The notes: generated by a model from the letters alone, not told the origin. A DNA stretch of 64,000 nucleotides from Candidula unifasciata (GCA_905116865.2 CAJHNH020002435.1:1-64000); one strand, 5' to 3'; positions 33,955 through 45,539 are shown, numbered from the stretch's first letter. Program-made: numbers and translations.

Positions 33955-34455
33955 AAGAAGAGGACAATATGAAGAAGAATGAAGGAATAAAAAAAGAAAG
34001 AAGAAAAAGAAGAAGAAGTAAAAGACGCATAATAATAAAAACAACAAAAGTAGTAATAGTAGCAATTAAAAAACGAAGGTGAAGAGAAGATAAAATGAAT
34101 GATTAAAAAGTAAAAGTAGCAGTGGTTGTAGTGTTAGCAGTAGCTGTTGTGTTAATAGTAGTAATCGTAGTAAAAGTAGTAGAAGTAGCGTCAGTAGTAG
34201 CAGCAGTAACAGCAACAGCAGTAACATTAGCTGTAGTCGGCAAATAATAATAATAATAAGTAGAAGAAGAAGAAGAAAAAGAAGAAGCAGAAGAAGAAGG
34301 AAGAAGAACGAACCAACCAACGAATTACTTTTGTGCTCAAAGAATTAGAAATTTGGCTCGCTGGAACAATAATAATAATAAAATAATAATAATAGTAATA
34401 ATAGTAATAATAATAATAATAATAATAGAACAGCAAAAGCTAAATAATAATGAAT
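33955..34455. repeat. Mixed trinucleotide tract (GAA, AGT, AAT) in the intron
   Basis: Imperfect GAA, GTA/GCA and AAT triplets fill the 500 bases before the ankyrin exon. The poly-Leu and poly-Tyr frames across it are not genes. Confidence 0.9.
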
Positions 34456-34502
34456 AATAATCAATGACAAACCTGACGTGTTATTTTATTTTACTTTTAC
34501 AG

Positions 34503-35164
34503 ACCTACAGAAGGCGATAAAACCCACGCTGACAACGGTGAGTTCACTGCACGGTCACGCCTTAGACCCAGAAAAACCACTCTCCAATGCGGCTTTCGAG
34601 GCCGTCGTATTTCTGGGACTGCTGCGTCACAATGAAGATCAGCTAGTCCAGCGAGCGAAAATGCTAATCAAGAAAGACCGGGCGTTTTTCCAAAAAGTCT
34701 TTGCCTCAAAGATCGACGAGTGGACGCCTATGCACGCGTGCACACTTCGGGGGGCCAGAAAGCTGGTCAAACTGGCTCTAAAAGCAGGCGTAGACGCCAA
34801 TTTAGAAATGGGCATGCCGGATGGTCTTCCCGGCAGATGCACTCCCTTGCATCTTGCTGCGCATAGAGGGGACGTAAGCATACTGCAGCTGCTGGTTCAG
34901 AATGGGGCTCTGCTGGACAAACAGGACGATACAAACTGCACCCCTTTGTATTATGCTCTCAGGCGAGGAAACACCTTAGTGGCGAAGAAACTATTGAAAT
35001 ATGGTGCAGATTCTTCAGGACTATCACGAGAAGAACGTCTGTATTACAAAGATGAGACCTACCAAAGAAGATCCGCACTTCTGTGTATTCCTGTACGAAC
35101 TGGATCTCAGAAGAGGAAGATAACTTCGTTATCACAGAAATCGGTTCAGTTTTCAGATTCATGA
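34503..35164 (+). CDS. Terminal exon of an ankyrin-repeat protein
   Basis: The exon encodes about 220 residues and ends in TGA. It follows a good 3' splice site: a pyrimidine-rich tract, then ACTTTTACAG at 34493-34502, with an exon start that supplies the last two bases of a codon. Three ankyrin repeats are visible: DEWTPMHACTLRGARKLVKL (third G/A variant), then RCTPLHLAAHRGDVSILQLL, then NCTPLYYALRRGNTLVAKKL. A helical segment (AFEAVVFLGLLRHNEDQL) precedes them and a basic tail (SQKRKITSLSQKS) follows. Codon use and GC are clearly higher than the flanks. Ankyrin repeats bind partner proteins; the partner here is unknown. The ATG at 34478 lies in the presumed intron, so it is not used as a start. 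Upstream exons were not found, and the protein is not identified further. Confidence 0.85.
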
Positions 35165-36355
35165 CATGAATAATTTAGCTTTGTTGAAGAACTTAATGTT
35201 CTGACTTTCAATTTTCTCAAAGCCATTCTGAGATGAAGATTGTAATCTCAGGGCTTCTTGTTCATGCAGCATACGCTTTCGTTTGTGACAAGTGTGCCTG
35301 GTACTTTGAAGCCTAAAGTTCGTTTTGGAAAAACGTCTTTTGGTTCACAAATGCAGTTTTGTGCAGAAATCCAGGTAATCATTTGCTGAAGATGCCGAGT
35401 TCGTGTGTTGTCTGACACTTCATTCAACAGGCGACCAAATTCTCATAGGAGCGACCGAGGAAGTATGATAATATATGGTGCCATGAAGCCACCTGCTCAC
35501 TTTTAATGACCTGTTACATCATCGTTAGTTTAAAAGCACAAATTGACGGTATATCATTAGGTCAAGGATGCTCCAGTGATTTCATTGGATTGAAACCTTC
35601 ACTTTTAGAAATGTTATATCTCTTAAACATTAACAAAAACGAACCGTCCATAACTTCTAAAGTATCACATGGTGTATAATTATGTATAGTTGCCTTCTTT
35701 TGCTGTCATAAACCTCGTCACTACATATACCATCCCTGTCGTACGATTACAGGCTCTTTATTTGGGACATATTTATACTGTCTGTATAAGAAATATTTTT
35801 TGTTTAAAATGTCACACATGGATGACACACCCACAATTAACAAGAGGGAGACAAATGAATCAGTAAAAAGAAGAAGCTGCTGAAGAAGAAAAAGAAGAAT
35901 ATGTTTACAAAATCAGCAATTAGTACTAAACTGGGTGTATAATTTTCTAAATTCTGCATCTATTCATCTTAATGTCCATACACAGAAAGCACACACTATG
36001 CCGTGTTTATGTATATATACATGTAAACACACACACACACACATATATATATGTTACATATGTGAGCAGTTAAAACAATATTCTGTATAAAACATACAAA
36101 TTACACTGAACAATTTATTCACATTTTACAGGACACTGAAAAAAATGTACTCTATATTTATCTCAGAAGCAAAATGTGATATGCATATACTTTTTGTGTG
36201 AAATGGTTATTGAAATGTACATAGTGAATAATGATACTAATTCCATTTTATCGACTGATGTAAAATGTCTTTTCTCCTGTATTTACTATCACTTTTTAGT
36301 GGTTTTGGACAGAATAGTAAGATTTAGGGCCGCATGTCTAAAAACAATTGTCTAG
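35165..36355 (+). other. Probable 3' UTR and downstream sequence
   Basis: There is no open frame after the ankyrin stop codon. The first clear AATAAA I noticed downstream is at 36744-36749, beyond an AT microsatellite, so the true transcript end is not fixed. Short CA/AT repeats lie near 36028-36052. Confidence 0.35.
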
Positions 36356-36357
36356 AG

Positions 36358-36358
<1 letters not shown>

Positions 36359-36443
<85 letters not shown>
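36359..36443. repeat. (AT)n microsatellite
   Basis: About 42 AT units. Confidence 0.97.
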
Positions 36444-36445
<2 letters not shown>

Positions 36446-36459
36446 TTTATATCAATCGG

Positions 36460-36560
36460 CAATTTGTGGGTGATATGTCCATCATCAAGTCGGTGCCTTC
36501 ACTTCACATGACTTTAGTTGCTACCCATGTAAAGCTGGGGCACGGCCAGCTCCAGATTTA
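36460..36560 (-). mobile_element. SINE family A fragment
   Basis: The minus strand has CCCAGCTTTACATGGGTAGC, then AGTGAAGGCACCGACTTGAT, matching the body. The head is absent. Confidence 0.55.
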
Positions 36561-36904
36561 TAAGGCCGTACAGCTCGAACGGGAATTCCCGTTCTTGTGC
36601 AAGAATTGAGTCTCTCTGCGTCCACAGTTTTTATCGAGGAGTTGTATACACAAATTAAACTACAGTTTCGTTAATTTTCGACGTATTTTTTTTAGAACTA
36701 TACGTCATTTTTAAGGTAAATAAGTATGCCAATTGAATATAACAATAAAGGCTCTTACAGACAAACAAAAATGCTTTTGCTACAGTCAACATAAACATAA
36801 ACATCAATAACGTTTAGATGTAAACTAAAAGTTGCTCCAGCAAAAGTAAAGAAATAGTGCTAACTCTTTGATTCTGAGAGGGTATTGCTGCATCAGAGAA
36901 GCGC

Positions 36905-36930
36905 GCGCGGGGAGGGGGGGGGGGGGGGAC
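36905..36930. repeat. GC-rich and poly(G) tract
   Basis: GCGCGCGCGG followed by a run of G. Confidence 0.85.
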
Positions 36931-36974
36931 ATTCGTACTTTATCAAATTTAGCGCATAAAAATACTGCTATGAA

Positions 36975-37130
36975 ACATACTGGAGCTGGCCGTGGCTGGG
37001 GCGACATGGAAGTTAAGGTAATTATTTGCGCAGGATAAAAAAAAAGTCCCGCTTCATCTGGACCTGAATCCACAACCTTCAGATCTGTAGGCGAGCGTCT
37101 AGAGGCTACACGCGGCAGTTCCCATCAGTC
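36975..37130 (-). mobile_element. SINE family A, 5' part
   Basis: The minus strand has GGAACTGCCGCGTGTAGCCT, GGTTGTGGATTCAGGTCC and CCACGGCCAGCTCCAG. It is cut after about 150 bases. Confidence 0.65.
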
Positions 37131-37410
37131 ACGCATCAGTAAATCATTCTCTGCGACTAGCGGAGGAAAGGCCTGGTCAATTCTCGTTTGAATTTCAAAT
37201 AATCCAGTAAATAGATTCGAGTTAGTGGAATGATACTTTTAAAAGCTAGAAAACGTAGAACTAAGTCAATGCATTTTACATGCTGTTTTAACGGCCAGAA
37301 TAGTTTCTTCTTTTTATCTCCTCCTGCTTTCACCACAGCTCCATTGAGTTTTCTATTTTCTGGTTATTTTTCGTACTTTTCGATGCATGACCATGGATAG
37401 AAGGCTGACG

Positions 37411-37700
37411 TTACCAACAAACAATGGCGCATCTTTTTCTTCTTGCATTACCAACAAACAATAGCGCATCTTTTTCTTCTTGCATTACCAACAAACAATG
37501 GCGCAACTTTTACTTCTTGCATTACCAACAAACAATGGCGCAACTTTTACCTCTTGCATTACCAACAAACAATGGTGCATCTTTTACTTCTTGCATTACC
37601 AACAAACAATGGCGCAACTTTTACCTCTTGCATTACCAACAAACAATGGTGCATCTTTTACTTCTTGCATTACCAACAAACAATGGTGCATCTTTTACTT
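37411..37700. repeat. 37 bp minisatellite, eight units
   Basis: The unit begins TTACCAACAAACAATGGCGC and ends CTTCTTGCA. Units differ at a few positions (GCGCAAC or GTGCATC), and the two types alternate in the second half, suggesting two-unit duplications. Confidence 0.95.
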
Positions 37701-37731
37701 ATTAATCGAGAACATTATGTCTGCGTTAATA

Positions 37732-37934
<203 letters not shown>

Positions 37935-38254
37935 TTAGAACATTTTTCTTGTCCAGATGTTCAATGTCCCTATTATTGTTTTTATTTCTAATTATGTGAT
38001 CACTCTCACGCTTTCGTATCGGCTTGGAGGTTTTTCTATCTGGAATCTACTAGCTGATGACACTGAACAAGAATTATTTGCCAGACAGAATAATTTGTTG
38101 CATTATCGATGCCCTGACAACTGGTTTCGTTTTCACAAAAGGCATCTTACACATGTTTCGTATGCAGTCCTATTTTGTGAACCAGTTTTTTTTAGATCAG
38201 ATCATTGATAATTTCACCAGATGGCAAACCTAAGGCGACCATTGTTAGAGAGCT

Positions 38255-39180
38255 CTTCTTTAGTTCGGAATGGTGTACTCAATCTTTGTATACCCTTGTC
38301 GTGTCGTTGCTGATACATCTCTTCTTTAGTTCGGAATGGTGTACTGAATCTTTGTATACCTTTGTCGTGTCGTTGCTGATACATCTCTTCTTTAGTTCGC
38401 AATGGTGTACTCAATCTTTGTATACCTTTGTCGTGTCGTTGCTGATACATCTCTTCTTTAGTTCGGAATGGGGTACTGAATCTTTGTATACCTTTGTCGT
38501 GTCGTTGCTGATACATCTCTTCTTTAGTTCGGAATGGTGTACTCAATCTTCGTATACCCTTGTCGTGTCGTTGCTGATACATCTCTTCTTTAGTTTGGAA
38601 TGGTGTACTCAATCTTCGTATACCCTTGTCGTGTCGTTGCTGATACATCTCTTCTTTAGTTCGGAATGGGGTACTGAATCTTTGTATACCTTTGTCGTGT
38701 CGTTGCTGATACATCTCTTCTTTAGTTCGGAATGGGGTACTGAATCTTTGTATACCTTTGTCGTGTCGTTGCTGATACATCTCTTCTTTAGTTCGGAATG
38801 GTGTACTCAATCTTTGTATACCTTTGTCGTGTCGTTGCTGATACATCTCTTCTTTAGTTCGGAATGGGGTACTGAATCTTTGTATACCTTTGTCGTGTCG
38901 TTGCTGATAAATCTCTTCTTTAGTTCGGAATGGTGTACTGAATCTTTGTATACCTTTGTCGTGTCGTTGCTGATACATCTCTTCTTTAGTTCGGAATAGG
39001 GTACTGAATCTTTGTATACCTTTGTCGTGTCGTTGCTGATACATCTCTTCTTTAGTTCGGAATGGTGTACTCAATCTTTGTATACCTTTGTCGTTTTGTT
39101 GCTGATACATCTCTTCTTTAGTTCGGAATGGTGTACTGAATCTTTGTATACCCTTGTCGTGTCGTGGCTGGTACATCTCC
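38255..39180. repeat. 66 bp minisatellite, 14 units, open on both strands
   Basis: The unit includes CTCTTCTTTAGTTCGGAATG and CCTTTGTCGTGTCGTTGCTG. Because 66 is a multiple of 3 and no unit contains an indel, both strands stay open. The minus strand reads a 22-residue repeat (MYQQRHDKGIQR, then TPFRTKEE) within a 335-codon frame (39221-38214). The plus strand reads LFFSSEWCTQSLYTFVV repeats. Variants include both silent and amino-acid changes. I treat it as a minisatellite; a transcribed repeat protein cannot be excluded. Confidence 0.93.
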
Positions 39181-39208
39181 ATCGCTGCCGTTCTGATGCG
39201 CGCGCGCG

Positions 39209-39305
39209 CACACACACACATACCCAGTCAAACATGCGCAGACTCTCTTAAATACACACATGCATATACACACACATTGCGTCTCTCAAACACAAACACA
39301 CACAA
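39209..39305. repeat. (CG)n/(CA)n-rich tract
   Basis: GCGCGCGCGC runs into imperfect CA repeats. Confidence 0.85.
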
Positions 39306-39487
39306 ACTAACAGATATGTGTACATATTTATGTATACAAATTGTTCATAAAAAATTTCAAACATTCCAGCTGAAATCTGCTTCATTATTGTCGTGACTAC
39401 TGTCAGCATTATTCATGTTGTGCATAGAATTATTTGTTTTTATTAATAACAACAACAACATTGCCAGTCGTGTGTGTGTGTCTGTGT

Positions 39488-39490
<3 letters not shown>

Positions 39491-39560
<70 letters not shown>
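39491..39560. repeat. (AT)n microsatellite
   Basis: About 34 AT units, after a short TG tract. Confidence 0.97.
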
Positions 39561-39602
39561 GTCAATTTAGCAGTTATAATTATGGCTACTGTGAAAAAAA
39601 CA

Positions 39603-39935
39603 TAGATTTTATTGCTGAATGAACAAATGTTATTGGTGAATGACTTTATATGTTATTGCTGAATGAACAAATATTATTGGTGGATGAATTTATGTGTTAT
39701 TGCTGAATGAACACATGTTATTGGTGAATATTCATAATTATTATTGCTCAAGGAATACAACTGTTATCTTTGAATGAACGTAAACGTTATTGTTTACACA
39801 CACCAGTTATTTGTGAATGAATGTAAACGTTATTGTATACACTCACCACTTATTTGTGAATGAACGTCAACGTTATTGTATGCACATACCACTTATTTGT
39901 AAATGAATATAAACATTATTGTAGAAACAAACACA
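39603..39935. repeat. Degenerate minisatellite, units of about 50 bp
   Basis: Units share TTATTGCTGAATGAACA in the first half and TTATTTGTGAATGAACGT with AACGTTATTGTA in the second half. At least seven related units can be seen. Confidence 0.8.
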
Positions 39936-40159
39936 TTTTCATTAACTGCAACTATGATTTAGTAACTCCTGTGCCTTATTGGACATGCTTAAACGGGCTG
40001 ATTGGCTTCTCGTGTTTACCGTTTTGCACACTGTAAAGTATTTATACCGGTGGTGTTATTTTTCTGTACAGCTTCGCAGCACATGATTTTGTGTGTTTAT
40101 GAATAATAAAATGCTAATAACTATAGTACCAGTTGTGTTGTGGGGATTTATGTAGTTTT

Positions 40160-40335
40160 GTTAGTGAGTGAGTGACTTTCAACCCTAACAAGACAGCACA
40201 ACGAGCGATAAATACCTAGTGACACAAAGTGCCATCATTCGGATGAGAATCACCCAGGTAAAAGTCACAGAAACCCCGTTCAACCGTTAGGTTATACTAG
40301 GGTTCCCGCCCACGGCCTGAATGGGGATTTAAAAT
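40160..40335 (-). mobile_element. Interspersed repeat, family E, copy 4
   Basis: The minus strand has TTGAACGGGGTTTCTGTGAC, GTGATTCTCATCCGAATGAT and ACAAGGTTGAAAGTC-like text after TTTGTGTCACTAGGTATTTA. It is the least mutated of the four copies. Confidence 0.8.
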
Positions 40336-40343
40336 AGCAAACA

Positions 40344-40345
<2 letters not shown>

Positions 40346-40391
<46 letters not shown>

Positions 40392-40442
40392 TGTAAAAAA
40401 TACTATTAATATTATTAAAATACCAGTAACAATAATAATAAT
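40346..40442. repeat. (AAT)n microsatellite
   Basis: About 15 AAT units followed by scattered AAT/ATT triplets. Confidence 0.95.
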
Positions 40443-40564
40443 TTTGTCCCAGATTAGGGCGAACTTTCTGTTAGTCTTTTTGCTTCGGAAACGCCTAGAC
40501 AGGCTGGTATCACTTGATGACTCTTAGATTAGTAGCATATCATAGAGTTTCTGTCAAGGAGATT

Positions 40565-40710
40565 CGGGTGTGTGTGTGTGGTAATGAACAGGCTGATAGA
40601 CTGGCTGCTGCCACTTCTCTGGACGGTGGGCTACTGTACAATAAAGGGGACGGGGTGAATGCTCCCTGGGATCGAATAGACAGGGCAATATAACAGGCAA
40701 GGAGTCCACA
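40565..40710 (+). pseudogene. LINE RNase H C-terminal fragment
   Basis: GNEQADRLAAATSLDGGLLY, then NKGDGVNAPWDRIDRAI. GNExAD is the terminal motif of RNase H domains in LINE ORF2. The text after it differs from the 5255 family, so this is a related but separate family. Confidence 0.65.
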
Positions 40711-40956
40711 CAGTATAAGACTTTCAGGTGGATTTGATTATGGTTTGGACCTCATAAAATTGAACAATTTACAGCTTAAATGAAATTTCTAAGTCAACTA
40801 CAAGCCGAGATACAATTTGTCCAATTGTGTTCATATGTAATGAGCCCGAAAACGTAAATAAATAAGTTTCACCTGCTTCAAAAAATGCAGAAATAGACCT
40901 TTATAACGCATTCTTTGGTACTTTCTTATTAGTCGACGAAGGGGGGAAATGTACAG

Positions 40957-41124
40957 GTCACGGGACAGTCAAATATTTTAGGGGGTAATAAATTAAACGT
41001 ATAGTTTTGGTTAAGGTTAGGGTTAACGCACGAAAAACCTTGGTCTTGGAAGAAACCTACTAATGTACAAAAAACAGGGAAACCCAACCCTACCACCCTC
41101 TAAAATATTGGACTGTCCCGTGAC
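40957..41124. mobile_element. Palindromic MITE, 168 bp
   Basis: The left arm 40957-40986 begins GTCACGGGACAGTCAAATAT. The right arm 41095-41124, reverse-complemented, begins GTCACGGGACAGTCCAATAT. The 30 bp arms differ at two positions. No clear target duplication is seen. The superfamily is unknown. Confidence 0.85.
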
Positions 41125-41692
41125 GTCTTTGTAATCAGCTAAAAAGAAAGCACCCATTCTTTTTAAAAACCTGCTTTGCACTGCTATTTTTCTACTAAGA
41201 ATAATTGTCACCTATGTACGGAAACCCAAAATGGTCAAAATTTACGATTTGCATCTTAGTCCCTCCCTTTAACTGCTTATTAAAAAAAAAAAAAAAAGCA
41301 AGACGTATGCAACAATGCATGGCGCAGAAGCTGCCGGGGTACTTTAATTTATACGACCACATCTCGTCGGATTCGTGATTTGGAAGGACAATCCCAGAAC
41401 GTTCCATAGTATAGAGCGTTAGGATAAGGCTAAGTAGTAGTCGCTATTGATTAAACACTAGCCCTAACCCTAACCTTAACCACCTCCCCCCCGCCCCCAT
41501 TATATGGCCCCGTCCTGGGAAACTCCTAGGGACCCTCAGGAATTCCTTCTGAAATCTTGAAGCCGACGTGATAAAATTAAAGTACCACTGCCGGATCAGA
41601 AAAAAAAAAAAAACAAATCTGTCTGTCCACCTGTCGGAAATTTCCTCCTAGATCATCTGCTAACCAAGGCTAAAATCCTGATCTTTCCAACA

Positions 41693-41743
41693 AACAAACA
41701 AACAAACAAACAAACAAACAAACAAACAAACAAACAAACAAAC
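41693..41743. repeat. (AAAC)n microsatellite
   Basis: About 12 units. They directly abut the 3' end of the SINE at 41744 (minus strand). Confidence 0.95.
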
Positions 41744-41862
41744 AGTAAAGATCCATTATCACGCCTTAGGCGCATCGGGTATATTGGAAGAGCGTCCCAT
41801 ATTTTTACAGACCAATCGGCACTGGATGAGAAATGTGGTCAGCATTACGCCGGCCTCTGGAT
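41744..41862 (-). mobile_element. SINE family A, 3' part
   Basis: The minus strand has GAGGCCGGCGTAATGCTGAC, then CAGTGCCGATTGGTCTGTAA and GCCTAAGGCGTGATAATGGA. The (AAAC)n sits at its 3' end. Confidence 0.75.
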
Positions 41863-42301
41863 CTTTCTACCATAACATTATTTTTTTCCCGTTGCGTTTC
41901 TTCGTTCTAGGATAGCGTTAGGACCCCCCTCCCCACCCACGCCCCTCATCCTTTTCCCCCACCCCCATGCGCAGCACCTCCCGAATATGTCGGCACAATA
42001 TAGTGTGTCAGGTTTGGTATACGCCGCCCAACATTTGGTGTTGACAGAGAGCTACTGTCATACTACTGTCACACTACTGTCAGAAGGTAGCTTAGCCTGA
42101 TGGCATCCTCACAGTTCATTACAAAACAAAAAAAAATAACCAAATGTAAACTGGTCGCAGTATCTTAAAATCCATGGTCTTGTTTACATTAAGAGATTTC
42201 TGTCCGTTTTCTTTGCCAAAGTTATATAATTTTTTTTAAACCCAAATAATTTATCGTAATTTCTTTTTTTCTGCTTTCTTTCATTTACCAGTCACCTTAA
42301 T

Positions 42302-42480
42302 TTACTCTCATCATCATGTGCCTTGCCAATTGGCGTAGGCGCTCATGCATCTCCACAGATCACGATCCATGGTTGCCTGGAACAGCTTTCTTGATGTCCC
42401 CCCCCCCCCCCTCCCCAGGCATAAACTCACTTGGTCTGACTCTACCGCTCTTTACACTGATTTTTCCAGTTGTCACGATT
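42302..42480 (-). pseudogene. LINE C-terminus, same family as 6424
   Basis: The minus strand gives KLFQATMDRDLWRCMSAYAN, then WQGT, and a GATGATG tail. A poly(C/G) run at 42400-42415 interrupts it. Confidence 0.65.
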
Positions 42481-42554
42481 TTTTTCAATTTACTTTATTT
42501 TTTAAATATTGCAATATAAAAATTTCTTGCTGGTAATTTCGTCCCATTTGACAG

Positions 42555-42872
42555 TTTTGAGAAGTGTCTTAGAAGAATACTAAATATACACTGGACAAAT
42601 GTCAGATTTATTACACAAATAAGACAGGAGACCAAAGGAAACAATGTATCAAATTTTATAAGAAAGCTCGGCTAGAACTACATCGACCATGCACTCAGAA
42701 AAGATAAGACCAGACTTCCACATCATGCCGTCATACAGAGAAGTTACATCAAGAAAACATGGACCTAATAAACATCCAAAACCTGAAGTAGGTGACAACG
42801 AACCACCATACATGGAGAACTATGACCTCTGCCCTATCCGCCGCACTAGGCCCAAGAGGAAAGATTAACTTT
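42555..42872 (+). pseudogene. LINE C-terminal fragment
   Basis: EKCLRRILNIHWTNVRFITQ, then IRQETKGNN and RKLG, followed by NYIDHALRKDKTRLP. It ends AGGCCCAAGAGGAAAGATTA, as at 21530. Stops and a frameshift make it inactive. Confidence 0.8.
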
Positions 42873-42924
42873 TAAACCTTTACTAATTTCATCCCATTTT
42901 ATAATGTTATATGCAAGATGAGAC

Positions 42925-42990
42925 CACGCCCCCCCCCCCCCCCCCCCCCTTTTTTTTCCCGACCCTCACAAAAAAAAAAAAAAAAAAACT
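42925..42990. repeat. Poly(C)-poly(T) and poly(A) runs
   Basis: About 22 C, then T, and at 42970 about 18 A. Confidence 0.9.
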
Positions 42991-42999
42991 AACTGATCA

Positions 43000-43620
43000 T
43001 AGAAGAAAACTGATTTCCCGGGTGCAAATAAATAGAAGAGAGGCATGGACAGTCAGATATCAACAACGCTGTACGGACTAGACTGACATATAATAACGAA
43101 TATCTGACTTTAACACGATTACATGAACTCGGAGTGAAACCTGGTGAAGCACGCCGGTGCCGCCATCGATGTCAAGATATGAGATATCACGATGAGGATG
43201 ACTGCTACATCAGCGGATCAAACACACATGGGAATTCACAGAGTGAATTGATGTCGACTGTGGGAACATAACACAATAAGTTGCACAGACTTGCAAAGAG
43301 CTGACCAACTTTACAGAGTTAAGCAACAATATCATTTTTTGCTAGTCGGTTGAACTGTTTTCATAACGATCCGTCAAACCTATCATGGAAGCCTTACCAA
43401 CCTAGCAGTAACCTAATATGGAAGTTTGTAGAGAGTCCAGATCAAAAGTTTAAGTAGATAAGATTGATTTCACCGGTTGCACCAGGCCTATCTCTAAATG
43501 GCTTGACTTCCCCACAGATCGGCAACCCGCCTGTCGAGAGAGTCGCACAAAGCGCGAACTTCGTAAATTAATTTGACGATCCTAAAAGATTTCCTGACAC
43601 ACAAAAATTGCGCTCATGAA
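43000..43620. other. Unassigned, probably transposon-derived
   Basis: Arg-rich short frames at 43015-43260 (RVQINRREAWTVRYQQR) look like transposon debris, but I cannot name the family. Confidence 0.3.
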
Positions 43621-43629
43621 CTGAACGAC

Positions 43630-43692
43630 GCGTCGTGAAAAGAACCCACGACATTCGGTGCATAATGCAAAGGACTTGACCACTTCGCTACG
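43630..43692 (-). mobile_element. tRNA-like SINE head
   Basis: The minus strand has CCGTAGCGAAGTGGTCAAGT and GTCGTGGGTTCTTTTC, placed as A and B boxes. Confidence 0.55.
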
Positions 43693-43864
43693 GATACCTT
43701 CACCTCCAGTGACTTCAGTATCAGCCTCACAGTGTTTACGGTGTGGTTGCAAGTCGACGTTACCAACAAAGCCCAAGCATTTATTGGTCGTTTGTGTAAA
43801 AGTATTAAGCAATTTGCGCCATTTTCTGGTGACCGTTTAAAAGTATGAGGGCCAAGGAACAAAA

Positions 43865-44225
43865 AATAAACAGCATATTCATACCAACACTGTGCTATCA
43901 GTGCCAGACTTGGACATTATCAACGGCTTACCTACTTAAAATTAACACCTGTGAAGTAAGACGCCTGGGAAAAGCCTGAGAAACAGAAGATCAAATGGTT
44001 TGTCGTCTAGTGAAAATGCAGCTAGAGCAACTATTAACGCAGGCACTACACATGGAAAGATCTGACTCGAAACCAAGAGGCCACGCTAGGACAAGATGGA
44101 CTGAAGACATTGACGAGTTTCTCCATCGACATGAAGTGACAATAGCCATTGCTGACTATCATGCAATGGACCGCAAACTTTTCCTCCCCACAACGCTTAA
44201 CGGCAAAAGTGCAAATTTATGACGA
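43865..44225 (+). pseudogene. LINE C-terminal fragment
   Basis: It starts with INSIFIPTLCYQCQTWTLST, continues KINTCEVRRLGKA, and after a stop gives SDSKPRGHARTRWTEDIDEF, then AMDRKLFLPTTLNGKS. The ends match the family at 28515, whose protein closes with LHLPTTLSG. The middle is shortened compared with that copy. Confidence 0.8.
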
Positions 44226-44461
44226 TGATAACCAGCAGACTATTAGCGGAGCTCCACTGTAATCACAAACGGATGATCCCATATTGCCCCACACTGTGCC
44301 AGTGATAACCATAAACATATATCATGCCCATGGTTGTCGCATGCAAAAAGTCAAGTAGACAGCAGTCCCAGCCGAATCCAACAGCTCGCACAGGCATCAA
44401 ATGCATAATGCGGCTCTCCATTTTCTAAATAAAGATTCATCACACAGATCTCAGAGAACAT

Positions 44462-44545
44462 ATTTTTCTTCTTCTTGTTCTTCTTCTTCTTCATCTTTTT
44501 CTTCTTCATCTTCTTCTTCTTCATCTTCTTTTTCTTCTTTTGCAT
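44462..44545. repeat. (TTC)n degenerate tract
   Basis: TTC/TCT triplets with some CAT, the complement of the GAA arrays. Confidence 0.9.
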
Positions 44546-44549
44546 TTAT

Positions 44550-45230
44550 CCGAAGATGAAATTGCGTCGTGTTCGTCTTCAGCACATCCGATTGTTTGCA
44601 GGCATTTGTTGACCTGGTTTACTATGTTGGTTTTAAAAGGGCACGTACAGTATACATAATTGAAATTCACAACTCACAGTGTCGCACCATGCTTTAGCTG
44701 GTCGACGAATATGATTTCACCTTCACCTATTTTTTTGTTTTGTTTTTGAGTCCCATTCGATTTCCTGCTGAGGGTCGAAATCCCAACCTTGGATTGGATT
44801 ACTGGAGAGAACTACGAGAAGATAAATTAGGCTTGAGCAAGAGAAACTAAGAGACATTTATAGTCTTGCATTGCGCGTTGTTGTCCCTTTAAGATGCTCG
44901 CTTATCACCAGCGAAAGATATTTACAATTATTCTGATGTATTTTGCAATTATATTCTCTAGGTGTCCTTGCAGTCAGAATTTGCATTGGCAACCGACTAA
45001 AGCGTAATTACTGCACCATAGAAAAGCACAGTATTTTTTTTAACAAGAGTTATTTCCCTTCACCAAAATGCAATGTCCACTGTGAAAGTTGGTCGCCGAA
45101 GGTCAAACCAACACGGTCACCAGCGTTTCGGATAAGTGCTGGTTCTTATTGATGATCATTCCGATCTAATGCTCTAAATGACTACTACAAATCCTAAATT
45201 AGAGACAAGATGTTTAAAAAAAAAAAAAAA
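44550..45230. other. Unassigned intergenic sequence
   Basis: A weak B-box-like GAGGGTCGAAATCCC near 44770 hints at a SINE. Nothing else could be named. Confidence 0.35.
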
Positions 45231-45234
45231 AAAA

Positions 45235-45520
45235 GACGAAATCAGGAGACAATTTGGGACGAAACAAGAGCCGAACTACCGTTCTTCACAAGATGACAGA
45301 TCAAATAGTTCAGATGTGTCAAGACTACAGAACAGTGCACGTAGAGAGAGTCCTGTCAGACACAACTGAAGCAGACCTAGAGCTCGACCACGCAAGTTAT
45401 GGATAGACTGAATATATAAGGTGGTGTATACAAGCATCAGCATATCCCACAACAAGGCTCGGTTCCAGATGACTCTGCTACACCTGACGCTGACAAACAA
45501 GACAGGATATAGATTTTAAA
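45235..45520 (+). pseudogene. LINE fragment, degraded
   Basis: Frames include DDRSNSSDVSRLQNSARRES and, shifted, RVLSDTTEADLELDHASYG, resembling the late part of LINE ORF2. Poly(A) runs lie on both sides (45213-45234 and 45519-45534), as for a processed insert. Confidence 0.45.
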
Positions 45521-45539
45521 AAAAAAAAAAAAAAATGAA

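Noticed and set aside
38255..39180. CRISPR array
   Set aside because: The 66 bp units are contiguous with no unique spacers between them, and no cas genes exist. The context is a eukaryotic genome.
41461..41482. Telomere or internal telomeric array (CCCTAACCCTAACC; also TTAGGG-like text near 41010-41030)
   Set aside because: Only two to three imperfect units, surrounded by ordinary sequence.
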